Below, piece by piece: positions 23,854 through 32,725 of a DNA stretch of 64,000 nt. Origin of the DNA: an uncultured Methanomassiliicoccales archaeon (GTDB lineage Archaea > Thermoplasmatota > Thermoplasmata > Methanomassiliicoccales > Methanomethylophilaceae); assembly GCA_934702355.1 (NCBI GenBank), contig CAKUXX010000004.1, positions 62,001-126,000 of the forward strand, read 5' to 3'. Made by a program: the position numbers and the translations under genes. The notes beneath the pieces were generated by a model. It had not been told where the DNA came from and ran no database searches. It saw only the letters and a program-made list of their open reading frames with translations. Numbering within the stretch: position 1 is the stretch's first letter; every line of letters starts with the position of its first letter.

Positions 23854-25509
23854 TCATTGTTTGGGATCCTGCTTGGCGTCGTCGCACCTGATCTTCCTGC
23901 GCATGATCTTCCCGCTGGTGGATTTGGGCAGGTTCTCGACGAACTCGACCGTCCTCGGATACTTGTACGGGGCGGTCTCCTTCTTCACGTAGTTCTGGAG
24001 CTCCTTCACCAGGGCCTCGTCGCCCGTGAATCCCTCCCTCAGGACGATGGTGGCCTTGACTAGCTGTCCTCTGACGGGATCGGGCACGCCGGTTATGGCG
24101 CACTCCAATATCGCGGGATGGTGCATCAGCACGCTCTCGATCTCGAACGGACTGATCCTGTATCCGGAGGATTTGATGATGTCATCGTTCCTTCCGACAT
24201 ACCAGAAGTATCCGTCCTCGTCCTTCCAGGCAACGTCGCCGGTGTGATGGACCTTCTCCTCCTTCAGGACGCGGTTGCCTTCGTCGTTGGCAAGATATCC
24301 AACTGTGATCCCGGGCTCCCTGTGCCAAAGGCGGACGACGATCTCTCCGTCCACTCCTGCAGGTACGCTGTTCCCTTCGGGGTCCACCAAATCCACGTCG
24401 AAGAGCGGTGACGGGACGCCCATGGAACCGGGCTTCGGCTCCATTCCGGCCCAGGTCCCCACGATCGGAGGCGTCTCGGTCTGTCCGAATGCCTCCATGA
24501 GCTTGAGTCCTGTGGCCTCGTACCATTTCTTGAACGTGTCCGGACTGAGGGCCTCTCCGGCTATGCCGGTATGCGTCAGCGAGGACAGGTCGTGTCCCTC
24601 GACGCCGGCGTTCAGGAACATCCTGAACATGGTCGGGGGGCTGCAGAGCGTGGTTATGCGGTACTTCTCGATCTTGTCCATGATGTCGGAGGGTTCGAAC
24701 TTCTCGAACTCGTAGACGAATATGCCGCCCTCCATCATCCACGGGGCGTAGAGCTTTCCCCATGCGCATTTGATCCATCCCGTGTCCGCGATGGTGAAGT
24801 GCAGTCCGTCGGGGTTCACGCAGTACCAGTTCTTCGCGGTGACGATGTGCGCCAGAGGGTACGAGAAGTCGTGCTGGACCATCTTCGGGTTCCCTGCGGT
24901 CCCCGATGTGAAGTACATCAGCATGATGTCGTCGGAGTTGTTGGGCACCCTCGTCCACGATTCCGGTGCTGCTTCCACTCCCGCATCGAAGTCGATCCAT
25001 CCCTCCCTCTTGCCGTTGAGGATGAACTTCTTCTCCAGAGTTGGTATGTTCTCGGAGATGTCCACCTGGTCTGCGATGTCGCATGTGGTGGTACATACGC
25101 ATGCCTTGATGCCGGCGGCGGCCACCCTGTACTCTATGTCATGCTTCCTGAGCATGAACGTGGCCGGGACCATCACTACGCCGATCTTGTGCAAAGCGAT
25201 GGAAAGATACCAGAACTGGTAGCTGTGCTTCACGACCACAAGGACGTAGTCGCCTTTGGAGATGCCCTGGGACGAGAGATAGTTCGCTGTCTTGTCCGAG
25301 AGGCGTTTGATGTCCCCGAATGTGAACATCCTCTCGGCGCCGGTTATGCTGCACCACTGGAGCGCCCTGCGGTCGGGTTCGGCCTCGGCGATCCTGTCGA
25401 CGACATCGTATGCGAAGTTGAATCCCGGAGGGACTTCCAGATGGGCCTTGGTGACGATGCCCTTCTCGTTCTTCACCTCGCGGAGGTAATCCTTGTACAG
25501 GCCTATCAA
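23854..25509 (-). CDS. AMP-forming acyl-CoA synthetase (medium-chain/acetyl-type)
   Basis: A 551-residue member of the adenylate-forming family. The P-loop is MYFTSGTAGNPKMV near residue 205, EAFGQTETPP near 335, TGDVAWKDEDGYFWYVGRNDDIIKSSGYRI near 420 and the C-terminal lysine in KSTSGKIMRRKIR near 530 complete the motif set. It activates a carboxylic acid to its CoA thioester; sequence resembles butyryl/medium-chain ACS proteins. The start is TTG at 25509, overlapping the regulator's stop (TTGA) after GGAGGG. The overlap suggests control by the XRE-cupin gene upstream. Confidence 0.88.
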   Translation of the reverse strand: MIGLYKDYLREVKNEKGIVTKAHLEVPPGFNFAYDVVDRIAEAEPDRRALQWCSITGAERMFTFGDIKRLSDKTANYLSSQGISKGDYVLVVVKHSYQFWYLSIALHKIGVVMVPATFMLRKHDIEYRVAAAGIKACVCTTTCDIADQVDISENIPTLEKKFILNGKREGWIDFDAGVEAAPESWTRVPNNSDDIMLMYFTSGTAGNPKMVQHDFSYPLAHIVTAKNWYCVNPDGLHFTIADTGWIKCAWGKLYAPWMMEGGIFVYEFEKFEPSDIMDKIEKYRITTLCSPPTMFRMFLNAGVEGHDLSSLTHTGIAGEALSPDTFKKWYEATGLKLMEAFGQTETPPIVGTWAGMEPKPGSMGVPSPLFDVDLVDPEGNSVPAGVDGEIVVRLWHREPGITVGYLANDEGNRVLKEEKVHHTGDVAWKDEDGYFWYVGRNDDIIKSSGYRISPFEIESVLMHHPAILECAITGVPDPVRGQLVKATIVLREGFTGDEALVKELQNYVKKETAPYKYPRTVEFVENLPKSTSGKIMRRKIRCDDAKQDPKQ

Positions 25510-26084
25510 TCGGAACCCTCCTTCTTCAGGACGATCGCCAGGAACACGCACCCTTCGGGCGATGTGGCGATCATCCCGTGGCCTTTGCCCGAGTCGTAGT
25601 ACAGGGTATCTCCCGGCCCGACGTCGACCTCCCTTCCCTCGTGGGAGAATCTGAGTGTTCCGGAGAGGATGTAGTCGAACTCCTGGCCTTCATGATGGGA
25701 CAGGTGGATCTCCTTGTCCTGCTCCTCCTGGATGAAAGGCGCCTTCACGAGGAACGGTTCCGCCATCTTGTCCTTGAACGTGGCCGCGAGGTGGTAGTAG
25801 CTGAATCCCTCGCGCCTCTTTATCGGCAGGCCGGTGCCCGACCTGGTGATCGTGAAATCGGTGAGATGGGGGTTGCTCCCCGTTATGATCTCGATCATGT
25901 CAACTCCCAGTTTCTCGGCGCATTTGAAAAGGAACGTGAATCCGAAATCATTCTCGCCGGACTCGAGTTGGATGTACTCTTCTTCCGTCACGCCTGTGGC
26001 CTCTGCCATCTCGGCGGTCTCGAATCCGCAGATCTCACGCAGAGCGCGGATCCTCTCGGCTATCTCTGGGATACGGGGGTCCAT
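25506..26084 (-). CDS. XRE-family regulator with C-terminal cupin domain
   Basis: 192 residues. An HTH domain of the XRE type (residues 5-62, IRALREICGFETAEMAEATGVTEEEY) is followed by a cupin sensor (residues 115-190; EIHLSHHEGQEFDYILSGTLRF and GPGDTLYYDSGKGHG). The two-domain form is common among repressors of acid and polyamine metabolism. It is transcribed first, just before the acyl-CoA synthetase, and probably regulates that operon in response to its substrate. A TATA box near 26107-26114 predicts a leaderless start. Confidence 0.9.
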   Translation of the reverse strand: MDPRIPEIAERIRALREICGFETAEMAEATGVTEEEYIQLESGENDFGFTFLFKCAEKLGVDMIEIITGSNPHLTDFTITRSGTGLPIKRREGFSYYHLAATFKDKMAEPFLVKAPFIQEEQDKEIHLSHHEGQEFDYILSGTLRFSHEGREVDVGPGDTLYYDSGKGHGMIATSPEGCVFLAIVLKKEGSD

Positions 26085-26232
26085 ACCCTTAGATTTGGGT
26101 CTCGGATTTATCTATTGTCCCGATCGGTCCGTGTAATATGTGCATCCGAGGGGATTGAGAGGCACCGCACCCGGCTTTCGTGTTAAGAAAATTCTATAAT
26201 AGAGGGCATTTTACGTGACGAGGGTGGCAGAT

Positions 26233-27627
26233 ATGGGAACCTATACCGAGTCGGAGTGCAGAACCGTTCTGATAGCATGCTGCATAGCGGGTTTCATCAC
26301 GCCGCTCATCAGCACGATGATGAACCTCTCGCTTCTGAACATCGGCAACGAGTTCGGCGTCGGTTCCCACGAGCAGGGCTATGTGAACACCGCATTCCTT
26401 CTTTCATCCGTCGTGTTTATGGTCCCTCTGGCCAAGTTTGCGGATATACACGGCAAGAAGATGACGTTCATGATGGGCACGTCCGTCCTGGCGGTGGCGT
26501 GTCTCATAGCGCCTCTGTCCCCGTCGTTCTGGTTCCTGATCATGTGCAGGGTCATCATGGGATTCGGATCCGCAGCATTGGTGACCACGAGCATAGCGAT
26601 GATCACCGATGTGTTCCCGTCGGACCTCAGGGGAGGGGCGATAGGGTTCCAGACCATGTGCGTCTACATCGGACTGGCCGCAGGACCTCCGTTGGGAGGG
26701 ATCCTTAACGACCTGTTCGGATGGCACAGCCTGTTCCTGGTGATAATCCCCATAGCGGCCGCAGCTCTGATGTGCATATCCCGCTTCGGACACGAGATAG
26801 TGGTCGATCCCGGGTCGTCGATGGACGGGACCGGATCGGTCCTGTACGGATTGGCCATCGCACTGAGCATGGGCGGTGTCATCAACATGCCCCAGCCGTG
26901 GGCGTTCGTCATGCTCGCGGTGGGATTGGTGTTCCTGGTGCTGTTCATCCGCTCCCAGATAGCGTCCGACGGGCGTCTTCTGAATGTAGGGCTCTTCAGG
27001 AACAGGGTCTTCGCAGGCTCCTGCCTGACCGCTTTCCTGAACTACGCCTCGTCATATTCGATATCGTTCTTCCTTGCGCTGTACCTTCAGACAATAGGAT
27101 GCCTGACCGCAACGGAGGCAGGTATGCTGATGCTAGTCCAACCGGCGATCCAGGCCGTCGGCACCCCGTATTTCGGCAAGCTGTCCGACAGGATGTCTGA
27201 GAAGAGGATCCTCCCCACGCTGGGGATGCTGCTATCCGCAGGCGGGACGTCATTGTTCCTGCTCTATGGCCTGGAGGCTGATTTTCCGCTTATCGTACTG
27301 ACGATGGCCGTCGTGGGATTGGGATTCTCCCTGTTCTCGGCCCCGAACACATCCATCATAATGGGCTCCGTGGACCGCAGCGAGACCGGGGAGGCATCCG
27401 CCATGGTCGCGGTCATGAGGCAGACTGGGATGATGGTCAGCATGGGCGTCGCGATGCTGTTCATATCCGTCATCATGGGAAGCATGGACAACCTGACCCC
27501 CGAGACCTACGACTCGTTCCTAACGGTGATGAGGTTCTCGTTCGCGCTCTGTGTCATCATGTGCCTGGTCGGAGCCTGCATGTCGGTTATGAGGGGCTCG
27601 TCCGGGAACGATGCGGATTCAGCCTGA
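26233..27627 (+). CDS. MFS drug:proton antiporter, DHA2-like (14 TM)
   Basis: A 464-residue permease with about 14 hydrophobic segments. Motif A appears as LAKFADIHGKKMTFM near residue 70, and VIMGFGSAALVTTSIAMITDVFP near 105 matches motif B/C of EmrB/QacA transporters. A proton-driven exporter of toxic compounds is likely; the substrate is unknown. The ATG at 26233 follows GAGGGTGG and is preferred to an upstream GTG at 26215. Confidence 0.88.
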   Translation: MGTYTESECRTVLIACCIAGFITPLISTMMNLSLLNIGNEFGVGSHEQGYVNTAFLLSSVVFMVPLAKFADIHGKKMTFMMGTSVLAVACLIAPLSPSFWFLIMCRVIMGFGSAALVTTSIAMITDVFPSDLRGGAIGFQTMCVYIGLAAGPPLGGILNDLFGWHSLFLVIIPIAAAALMCISRFGHEIVVDPGSSMDGTGSVLYGLAIALSMGGVINMPQPWAFVMLAVGLVFLVLFIRSQIASDGRLLNVGLFRNRVFAGSCLTAFLNYASSYSISFFLALYLQTIGCLTATEAGMLMLVQPAIQAVGTPYFGKLSDRMSEKRILPTLGMLLSAGGTSLFLLYGLEADFPLIVLTMAVVGLGFSLFSAPNTSIIMGSVDRSETGEASAMVAVMRQTGMMVSMGVAMLFISVIMGSMDNLTPETYDSFLTVMRFSFALCVIMCLVGACMSVMRGSSGNDADSA

Positions 27628-27764
27628 ACCGGACATATTTTCCGAGATGCTGTGCCCCGGGACCGATGGACGTATATTGTAGTTCAATCGTCGGTAAGAC
27701 AGGATGCCGGACATCGTCGAGACGATGGATACAGGCAGGATATCCTGACAGGAGGGGAGAAAGC

Positions 27765-28802
27765 ATGTCGAAAGTGTCCGATGACAACTTCGAGTTTCAG
27801 AAGGTGATCGTCGTCCTGGGGTTCACCCTGATGGCGATAAAGTTCATCGCCTACGGGCTCACAGGATCCGTCGCGATCCTGACGGATGCAACGGAATCCA
27901 TAGTCAATGTCGTTGCCGCCTGCATCGGAATGTATGCTCTCTACCTTTCTGCACAGCCTGCCGACCGCACCCATCCGTTCGGACACGGTAAGATCGAGAT
28001 CATCTCCTCCGCCATCGAAGGTACGATGATCATCATCGCCGGTGGTCTGATCATCCTTGAATCCATAAGGTCGTTCATCAACCCCGGGGAGATCGGACAG
28101 CTGGACATCGGTCTGGTCCTGGTCGCACTGGCCGCTGTTGCTAACTACGTCGTCGGACGCATGGCCATCAGGAAGGGCAGGAAGAACCGCTCTCCCGCAT
28201 TGGAGGCCAGCGGGAAGCATCTCTGTTCCGATACATATTCTTCTATCGGTATCCTGATCGGTCTCGCAGTGGTCTTCGTCGCGCAGTCCATGGGACACGA
28301 CATGAGGTGGCTGGACTCCAGCATAGCCGTGGTCTTCGGTATAATCATCATGTACACCGGTGTGGGGGTCATTAAGAAGTCCGTCGACGACACGATGGAC
28401 CGTGCCGACGAATCCCTTATCTCGGATGTCACCAAGCTCATCTGCGAGTACAGGCACGATGATTGGATCGATGTTTACAATCTCCGTCTGATAAAGTATG
28501 GTCCGAGGATCTACATCGACATGAGGATCGTGCTCCCCCGCTCCATGACCATCGAGCAGGAGGATGTGGAGCTTGCCGAGGTCAACGAGGCCGTCAAGGC
28601 GAAGTTCGGGGACAGTGTGGAGATGTCCATCACTGCGGTCCCCTGCAGGGACTACGACTGCGCCCACTGTCAGAGGAACTGCTTCGAGAGGCATGCCGAC
28701 TTCATCTCTCAGATGGATTGGAACTCCCAGATGCTGTGCTTCGGGAAGCCCCACTGCCGCGGGGAGATCGTGAAGATAGATGACGATATGAAGTCCGAGT
28801 GA
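27765..28802 (+). CDS. Cation diffusion facilitator (CDF) with Cys-rich C-terminal tail
   Basis: A 345-residue metal exporter with six membrane helices. The metal site HxxxD pairs appear as ILTDATESIVN near residue 33 and CSDTYSSIGI near 147; RTHPFGHGKIEIISS near 62 is the CDF signature. The cytoplasmic domain ends in an extra tail with CRDYDCAHCQRNCFERH and LCFGKPHCRG, which may bind zinc or another thiophilic metal. The ATG at 27765 follows GGAGGGG at good spacing; the longer upstream frame is not supported. Confidence 0.92.
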   Translation: MSKVSDDNFEFQKVIVVLGFTLMAIKFIAYGLTGSVAILTDATESIVNVVAACIGMYALYLSAQPADRTHPFGHGKIEIISSAIEGTMIIIAGGLIILESIRSFINPGEIGQLDIGLVLVALAAVANYVVGRMAIRKGRKNRSPALEASGKHLCSDTYSSIGILIGLAVVFVAQSMGHDMRWLDSSIAVVFGIIIMYTGVGVIKKSVDDTMDRADESLISDVTKLICEYRHDDWIDVYNLRLIKYGPRIYIDMRIVLPRSMTIEQEDVELAEVNEAVKAKFGDSVEMSITAVPCRDYDCAHCQRNCFERHADFISQMDWNSQMLCFGKPHCRGEIVKIDDDMKSE

Positions 28803-28849
28803 GGCCGTCTTCGCAACTACTATTATCAGGTCCGATGATACACTGGCCG

Positions 28850-29431
28850 ATGGCTCAGATTGAAGTTCCAAGGGAAATCGTCGACGCAGGGGTCTCGGAC
28901 TGGTTCCAAGGCCTCATAGACCCTGACAAGGTCAAGGTCCGCAGATACCTGAACGGCATAGACACATCCTCCGAGCAGGCATTCGTCACCGAACTCATGA
29001 GGAGGTGCACGGACGACCACAACTACGGGCTGTCCATATCGGTCGGGGACTTCGCCAGACAGGCCGATCTGGACGATTACAGCAGGTTCCTTGTGAACGA
29101 GGCATACATCGAGGGTCTTTTCGGAGCCGACCGCTTCGAAGACGCCAAGAAGGTGTGCTGCGAGAATCTGGACATCTACGACACCGTGAAGGACAGGTTC
29201 CTTGCCGTCAACGGCGGTGTCCTGCCGTCCCTGGTCTCGTGTCGCAACAGGCTGATAGACATCGTCATAGGTGTGGAATGCCAATACGACATGGCAGAGG
29301 AGATCCTCTCCAATTTCGTGGAACTCGGACTTCTGGACGAGGATGAGAAGGGATACAGGCTTCAGAGTATCAAGATCCATAGGATGCAGAAGACATTTGA
29401 CAACGTCTTCAACTATCGTCCGAAGGAATGA
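28850..29431 (+). CDS. Hypothetical protein
   Basis: A 193-residue soluble acidic protein that I do not recognise. It is mostly helical, with several paired Leu/Ile helices and a C-terminal segment AEEILSNFVELGLLDEDEKGYRLQSIKIHRM that resembles a winged-helix recognition unit. Cysteines at about 51, 113-114, 148 and 160 show no metal-binding spacing. The ATG at 28850 begins the well-conserved-looking part; an ATG-less GTG-type start upstream is less likely. It follows the CDF gene by 47 bases and may share its transcript. Confidence 0.65.
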   Translation: MAQIEVPREIVDAGVSDWFQGLIDPDKVKVRRYLNGIDTSSEQAFVTELMRRCTDDHNYGLSISVGDFARQADLDDYSRFLVNEAYIEGLFGADRFEDAKKVCCENLDIYDTVKDRFLAVNGGVLPSLVSCRNRLIDIVIGVECQYDMAEEILSNFVELGLLDEDEKGYRLQSIKIHRMQKTFDNVFNYRPKE

Positions 29432-29762
29432 CGCTCTTCCAGGGGATCATCGGGATCACATCTATCGCAGGTTCTTCATAAGGGTGCGAATCTCTGATCG
29501 CCCTCACCGCGGCGCCGAGATCCTCCTCGGTGACCGCGAATTCCAATCTGATCTCCTTTGCGGTCTCGATCTCTCCGATCCTGCCGAGGTACGGGTCGGA
29601 ACCTTCGAGAGGTCTCCACGTGCCGGTGACAGGCCAGTATGAGAACACGCGGTCGTATCCGGGGTAGATCGGATAGACAACACCTGAAACAGAATCCATG
29701 ACGGCATCCAGATGATCTTCCGGGACGGATGTCGCGACCTTATAGATCGTCCTTCTTTGCAT
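29409..29762 (-). CDS. YqfO/NIF3-C-terminal-like small protein (COG3323 type)
   Basis: A 117-residue alpha/beta protein of the PII/CutA-like fold family that is inserted in Bacillus YqfO and occurs alone elsewhere. YKVATSVPEDHLDAVMDSVS at the start, the central GTWRPLEGSDPYLGRIGE and the C-terminal HPYEEPAIDVIPM are diagnostic. The biochemical role is unknown. The start lies 23 bases inside the end of the PHP gene upstream, and its end overlaps the convergent gene at 29431. Confidence 0.85.
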   Translation of the reverse strand: MQRRTIYKVATSVPEDHLDAVMDSVSGVVYPIYPGYDRVFSYWPVTGTWRPLEGSDPYLGRIGEIETAKEIRLEFAVTEEDLGAAVRAIRDSHPYEEPAIDVIPMIPWKSVIPSDDS

Positions 29763-30714
29763 TTCCGGGGCCTCCGTGTTCGTCGATCCACGAGATGATC
29801 TTATCGATCTCAGAAATGCGCTCGGGGATCTTGGCGGTCATGTCCGCCGCACCCTTCTTGAGATAGGACACGCTGAGAACGGTGGCGATGAATGAGATCG
29901 GGGGCACGACATAGAGGAATCCGGCGAATATCCCCGTGGCCTTCTTGAGGTCGTTGATGCTGTTGATCTTCTCGATCAGGTGGTCGTTGGGGACGTTCTT
30001 CAGCTTCCCGATGAGTGATTTGTAAAGGAGCTTCTGTCCTCCGAGGACGACATCGACGCTCCATTGGACCTGTCCGAACACAGGTGCGGGGACTCCGCAG
30101 GCCTTGGTGGTCTTGGACAGCACAGCTTTCCTGAAATCCTCCGCGGTGTTACCCGGGAACTCGGTCCAGTTGTATCCCGTGGTGTATGTGGAATGGGCAT
30201 CGCTTCCGGATATCTCCGCCCATCTTCCGGGGTGGCGGTCCATGACGAGCCTGGCGAACATGTTGCTGTAAGCGTCCGGGTGTCCGCCGTTTATCGTCTC
30301 GAATCCGTCCAGGTCGATCTCGAAGATCTTCTCCTGGAGTCCGGGCACATGGAAGCTGAAAGGATGCGGAGCTATGGTCAGTCCGCCCTGTTCGCGGATG
30401 ATGTCCACGGTCTCCTCAACAGACAGCATGTCGGGGACCCTCTCGTTGAGGAAAAGCCCGATGATCTCGCCGTCTTCGGTGGTGACCTCCTCTCCGACGA
30501 CGACTTCGATGTCGTTGTACCTTTTGGCGTACTTCTGGGCGATGAACGCGCCGGCGGTCTCGTCGTGGTCGGTTATGCAGAGCACATCCATGCCGTTGGA
30601 CCTTGCCTTGTCAACCTGGACGTCGGGCAGGGCAACGGATTCGGGGAACTTCATCACACCGAGCTTGTTGAAGCCCGAATATTCGGTGTGCACATGGGTG
30701 TCTGCTTTTCCCAT
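29740..30714 (-). CDS. PHP-domain phosphoesterase with C-terminal membrane segment
   Basis: 324 residues. Metal-binding PHP motifs are complete: ADTHVHTEYSG at residue 4, ITDHDETAG near 46, GEEVTTEDGEIIG near 73, APHPFSFH near 115 and SGSDAHSTYTTG near 195. A hydrophobic segment ATGIFAGFLYVVPPISFIATVLSV near 260-283 probably anchors the protein or forms a hairpin. PHP enzymes hydrolyse phosphoesters; the target is unknown. It is coupled to the YqfO-like gene downstream. Confidence 0.85.
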   Translation of the reverse strand: MGKADTHVHTEYSGFNKLGVMKFPESVALPDVQVDKARSNGMDVLCITDHDETAGAFIAQKYAKRYNDIEVVVGEEVTTEDGEIIGLFLNERVPDMLSVEETVDIIREQGGLTIAPHPFSFHVPGLQEKIFEIDLDGFETINGGHPDAYSNMFARLVMDRHPGRWAEISGSDAHSTYTTGYNWTEFPGNTAEDFRKAVLSKTTKACGVPAPVFGQVQWSVDVVLGGQKLLYKSLIGKLKNVPNDHLIEKINSINDLKKATGIFAGFLYVVPPISFIATVLSVSYLKKGAADMTAKIPERISEIDKIISWIDEHGGPGNAKKDDL

Positions 30715-30790
30715 GCGTGGTCATGACATGACTTTATTATTGAAGGTTACGGAACTATGTTCGGCGATTGCTACAGTATCGGCGAAAAAA

Positions 30791-30823
30791 GACGGGAAGG
30801 GCGGAGAAAAGGTCCGCCCCGTC
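30791..30823 (-). terminator. Intrinsic-type terminator of abce1
   Basis: A GC stem (GACGGG..GGCGGA with TCCGCC..CCCGTC) followed on the minus strand by TTTTTT, six bases beyond the abce1 stop. It is the clearest hairpin-plus-T-run in the window. Confidence 0.8.
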
Positions 30824-30828
30824 CCGGA

Positions 30829-32595
30829 TCAGGCGTAGTAGTACTCGCCTCTGGATTTCTGCTCGCGGTCGAGCCTTGAGCCGGGTTTGTTGATCCTCGG
30901 CCTGTGGGTGTCCGCATCCCTGCGGAAGGTGACGTCCACGGCGGAGAGGAACTTGTTCATTCCGTCCCTCATGTCGAAGGGTCCGTCTCCGATACCGTGG
31001 TGTCCGGGGTCTCCTCCGAACACCATCATCGAATCGGACACCATGTCGAGGAAGTAGATGTCGTGGTCGACGACCATTGCGCTGCGTCCGGTCTTCTCCA
31101 TCATACGCCTGATGGTCTTCGCGGCGTTCATCCTCTGGTTGGAGTCGAGGTACGCGGAAGGCTCGTCGAACAGGTAGATGTCGGCCTCGGATGCGAGGCA
31201 GAGTGTGATCGCGACGCGCTGAAGCTCTCCTCCGGACAGGTTCCCGACCTTCTTGTCCATCAGGTACTTGATGCCGAGGGGTTCGATGACCTCTCCGTTG
31301 AAGAATCCGGATGTGACCGTGTCGTATGCCTTGGCGTATAGGAGGTCCTGCACGGTGCCGTCGTAGTCGCCGGATATGTACTGCGGCTTGTACGAGACCT
31401 TGACCTTTCCGTCCAGTTGTCCGGAGTCCGCTTCGATGACGCCTGCAAGGATCTTGACGAACGTGGTCTTTCCTGTTGCGTTGGGTCCGACGATACCGAC
31501 GGACTCTCCGATCTTGACGGATCCTCCGGATATGTCCAGTTTGAACTCTCCGAAGTCCTTGGTCAGCTCGGAGAACGAGATGAGGTCGGCGGTCTGCCAG
31601 TCTCCCCTGGGCGGGGATGCCTCGAACTCGATGGGCCTGTCCCTGAACCTGATGTTCTCCTCGGGGAGGTATCCGTCCAGGTAGACGTTGATGGCGGTCC
31701 TGACCTGTCTGGCCAGGGTGAACACTCCGTAGGCTCCCTCGGAACCGTAGACGACGTTCACGTTGTCCGCGAGGAAATCCAGGATGGCGAGGTCGTGCTC
31801 GATGACCATGACCTGCTTCTCCTCGCTCAGCTCCTTGATGAGACGGGCCATCTTGACCCTCTGATAGATATCGAGATAGGATGTGGGCTCGTCGAAGAAG
31901 TAGACGTCGGCCTCCTTCATCATGGTGGCGGCCATCGCAAGGCGCTGAAGCTCTCCTCCGGAGAGTTTGGAGAGTTCCCTGTCGAGGACCTCCTTCAGAT
32001 CGAATATCTCTGCGGCCTCATCCACGGTCATGCGGTCCTGGACCTTGGACAGGAGGTCCCTCACGACGCCTTTGACGCTGAGCGGGAGCTTGTCGACGTA
32101 CTGCGGCTTGATGGCGGTCCTGACCTTTCCGGCATAGACGTTCTCCAGATAGTCGTGGAGTTCGGTCCCTGCGAAGTGCTTCAGGACCTCTTCCTTGCTG
32201 GGAGGGTTCTCGTAGTTCCCCAGGTTGGGGACCTCGGTCCCGGACAGCATCTTGATCGCGGTGGTCTTTCCGATACCGTTCGGTCCCAGGATACCGGTGA
32301 CGAGTCCCTTCTTGGGAACCGGCAGCCTGTACAGGCGGAACGAGTTCTCGCCGTACTGGTGGATCATCTCCTCCTTCAGCTCGTCGGCGAGTCCGATGAT
32401 CTTGATGGCCTCGAACTGACATTTGTTGACGCAGATACCGCATCCCTGGCAGAGGGTCTCCGATATGATGGGCTTGCCCCTCTCGCCGAATGTGACGCAC
32501 TCCACTCCCGTCCTGTTGAGGGGACAGAACTTGGCGCATTCCTGATTGCATTTCTTGTTCTGGCATCTGTCGTTCAGTACAGCCGCGATCCGCAT
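30829..32595 (-). CDS. abce1: Ribosome-recycling ATPase ABCE1 (Rli1)
   Basis: A 588-residue protein that splits post-termination ribosomes. The N-terminal domain holds eight cysteines for two 4Fe-4S clusters (CQNKKCNQECAKFCP and CQGCGICVNKCQF). Two ABC domains follow: Walker A GPNGIGKTT near 103 and GPNATGKTT near 375, with LSGGELQR in both (near 215 and 462) and DEPTSYLD / DEPSAYLD Walker B motifs. The ATG at 32595 lies about 26 bases after a TATA box (32616-32624) and starts the conserved sequence MRIAAVL; 44 upstream residues are not real. Confidence 0.96.
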   Translation of the reverse strand: MRIAAVLNDRCQNKKCNQECAKFCPLNRTGVECVTFGERGKPIISETLCQGCGICVNKCQFEAIKIIGLADELKEEMIHQYGENSFRLYRLPVPKKGLVTGILGPNGIGKTTAIKMLSGTEVPNLGNYENPPSKEEVLKHFAGTELHDYLENVYAGKVRTAIKPQYVDKLPLSVKGVVRDLLSKVQDRMTVDEAAEIFDLKEVLDRELSKLSGGELQRLAMAATMMKEADVYFFDEPTSYLDIYQRVKMARLIKELSEEKQVMVIEHDLAILDFLADNVNVVYGSEGAYGVFTLARQVRTAINVYLDGYLPEENIRFRDRPIEFEASPPRGDWQTADLISFSELTKDFGEFKLDISGGSVKIGESVGIVGPNATGKTTFVKILAGVIEADSGQLDGKVKVSYKPQYISGDYDGTVQDLLYAKAYDTVTSGFFNGEVIEPLGIKYLMDKKVGNLSGGELQRVAITLCLASEADIYLFDEPSAYLDSNQRMNAAKTIRRMMEKTGRSAMVVDHDIYFLDMVSDSMMVFGGDPGHHGIGDGPFDMRDGMNKFLSAVDVTFRRDADTHRPRINKPGSRLDREQKSRGEYYYA

Positions 32596-32725
32596 ACCGT
32601 TTCCGATTAAATCAACCGATATAAATGGTGCGGGCTTGGGAAGCCTCCGAAAGGGCATTCCGGGGCAGGAACGGTGTGAAGCGTCGCTCACAATATACAT
32701 ATACATGAGTGGAAGAGAGGTAGTC

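Noticed and set aside
31417..32610. A 397-codon plus-strand frame opposite abce1
   Set aside because: Antisense shadow; Leu/Asp/Gly/Val-rich composition typical of such shadows.
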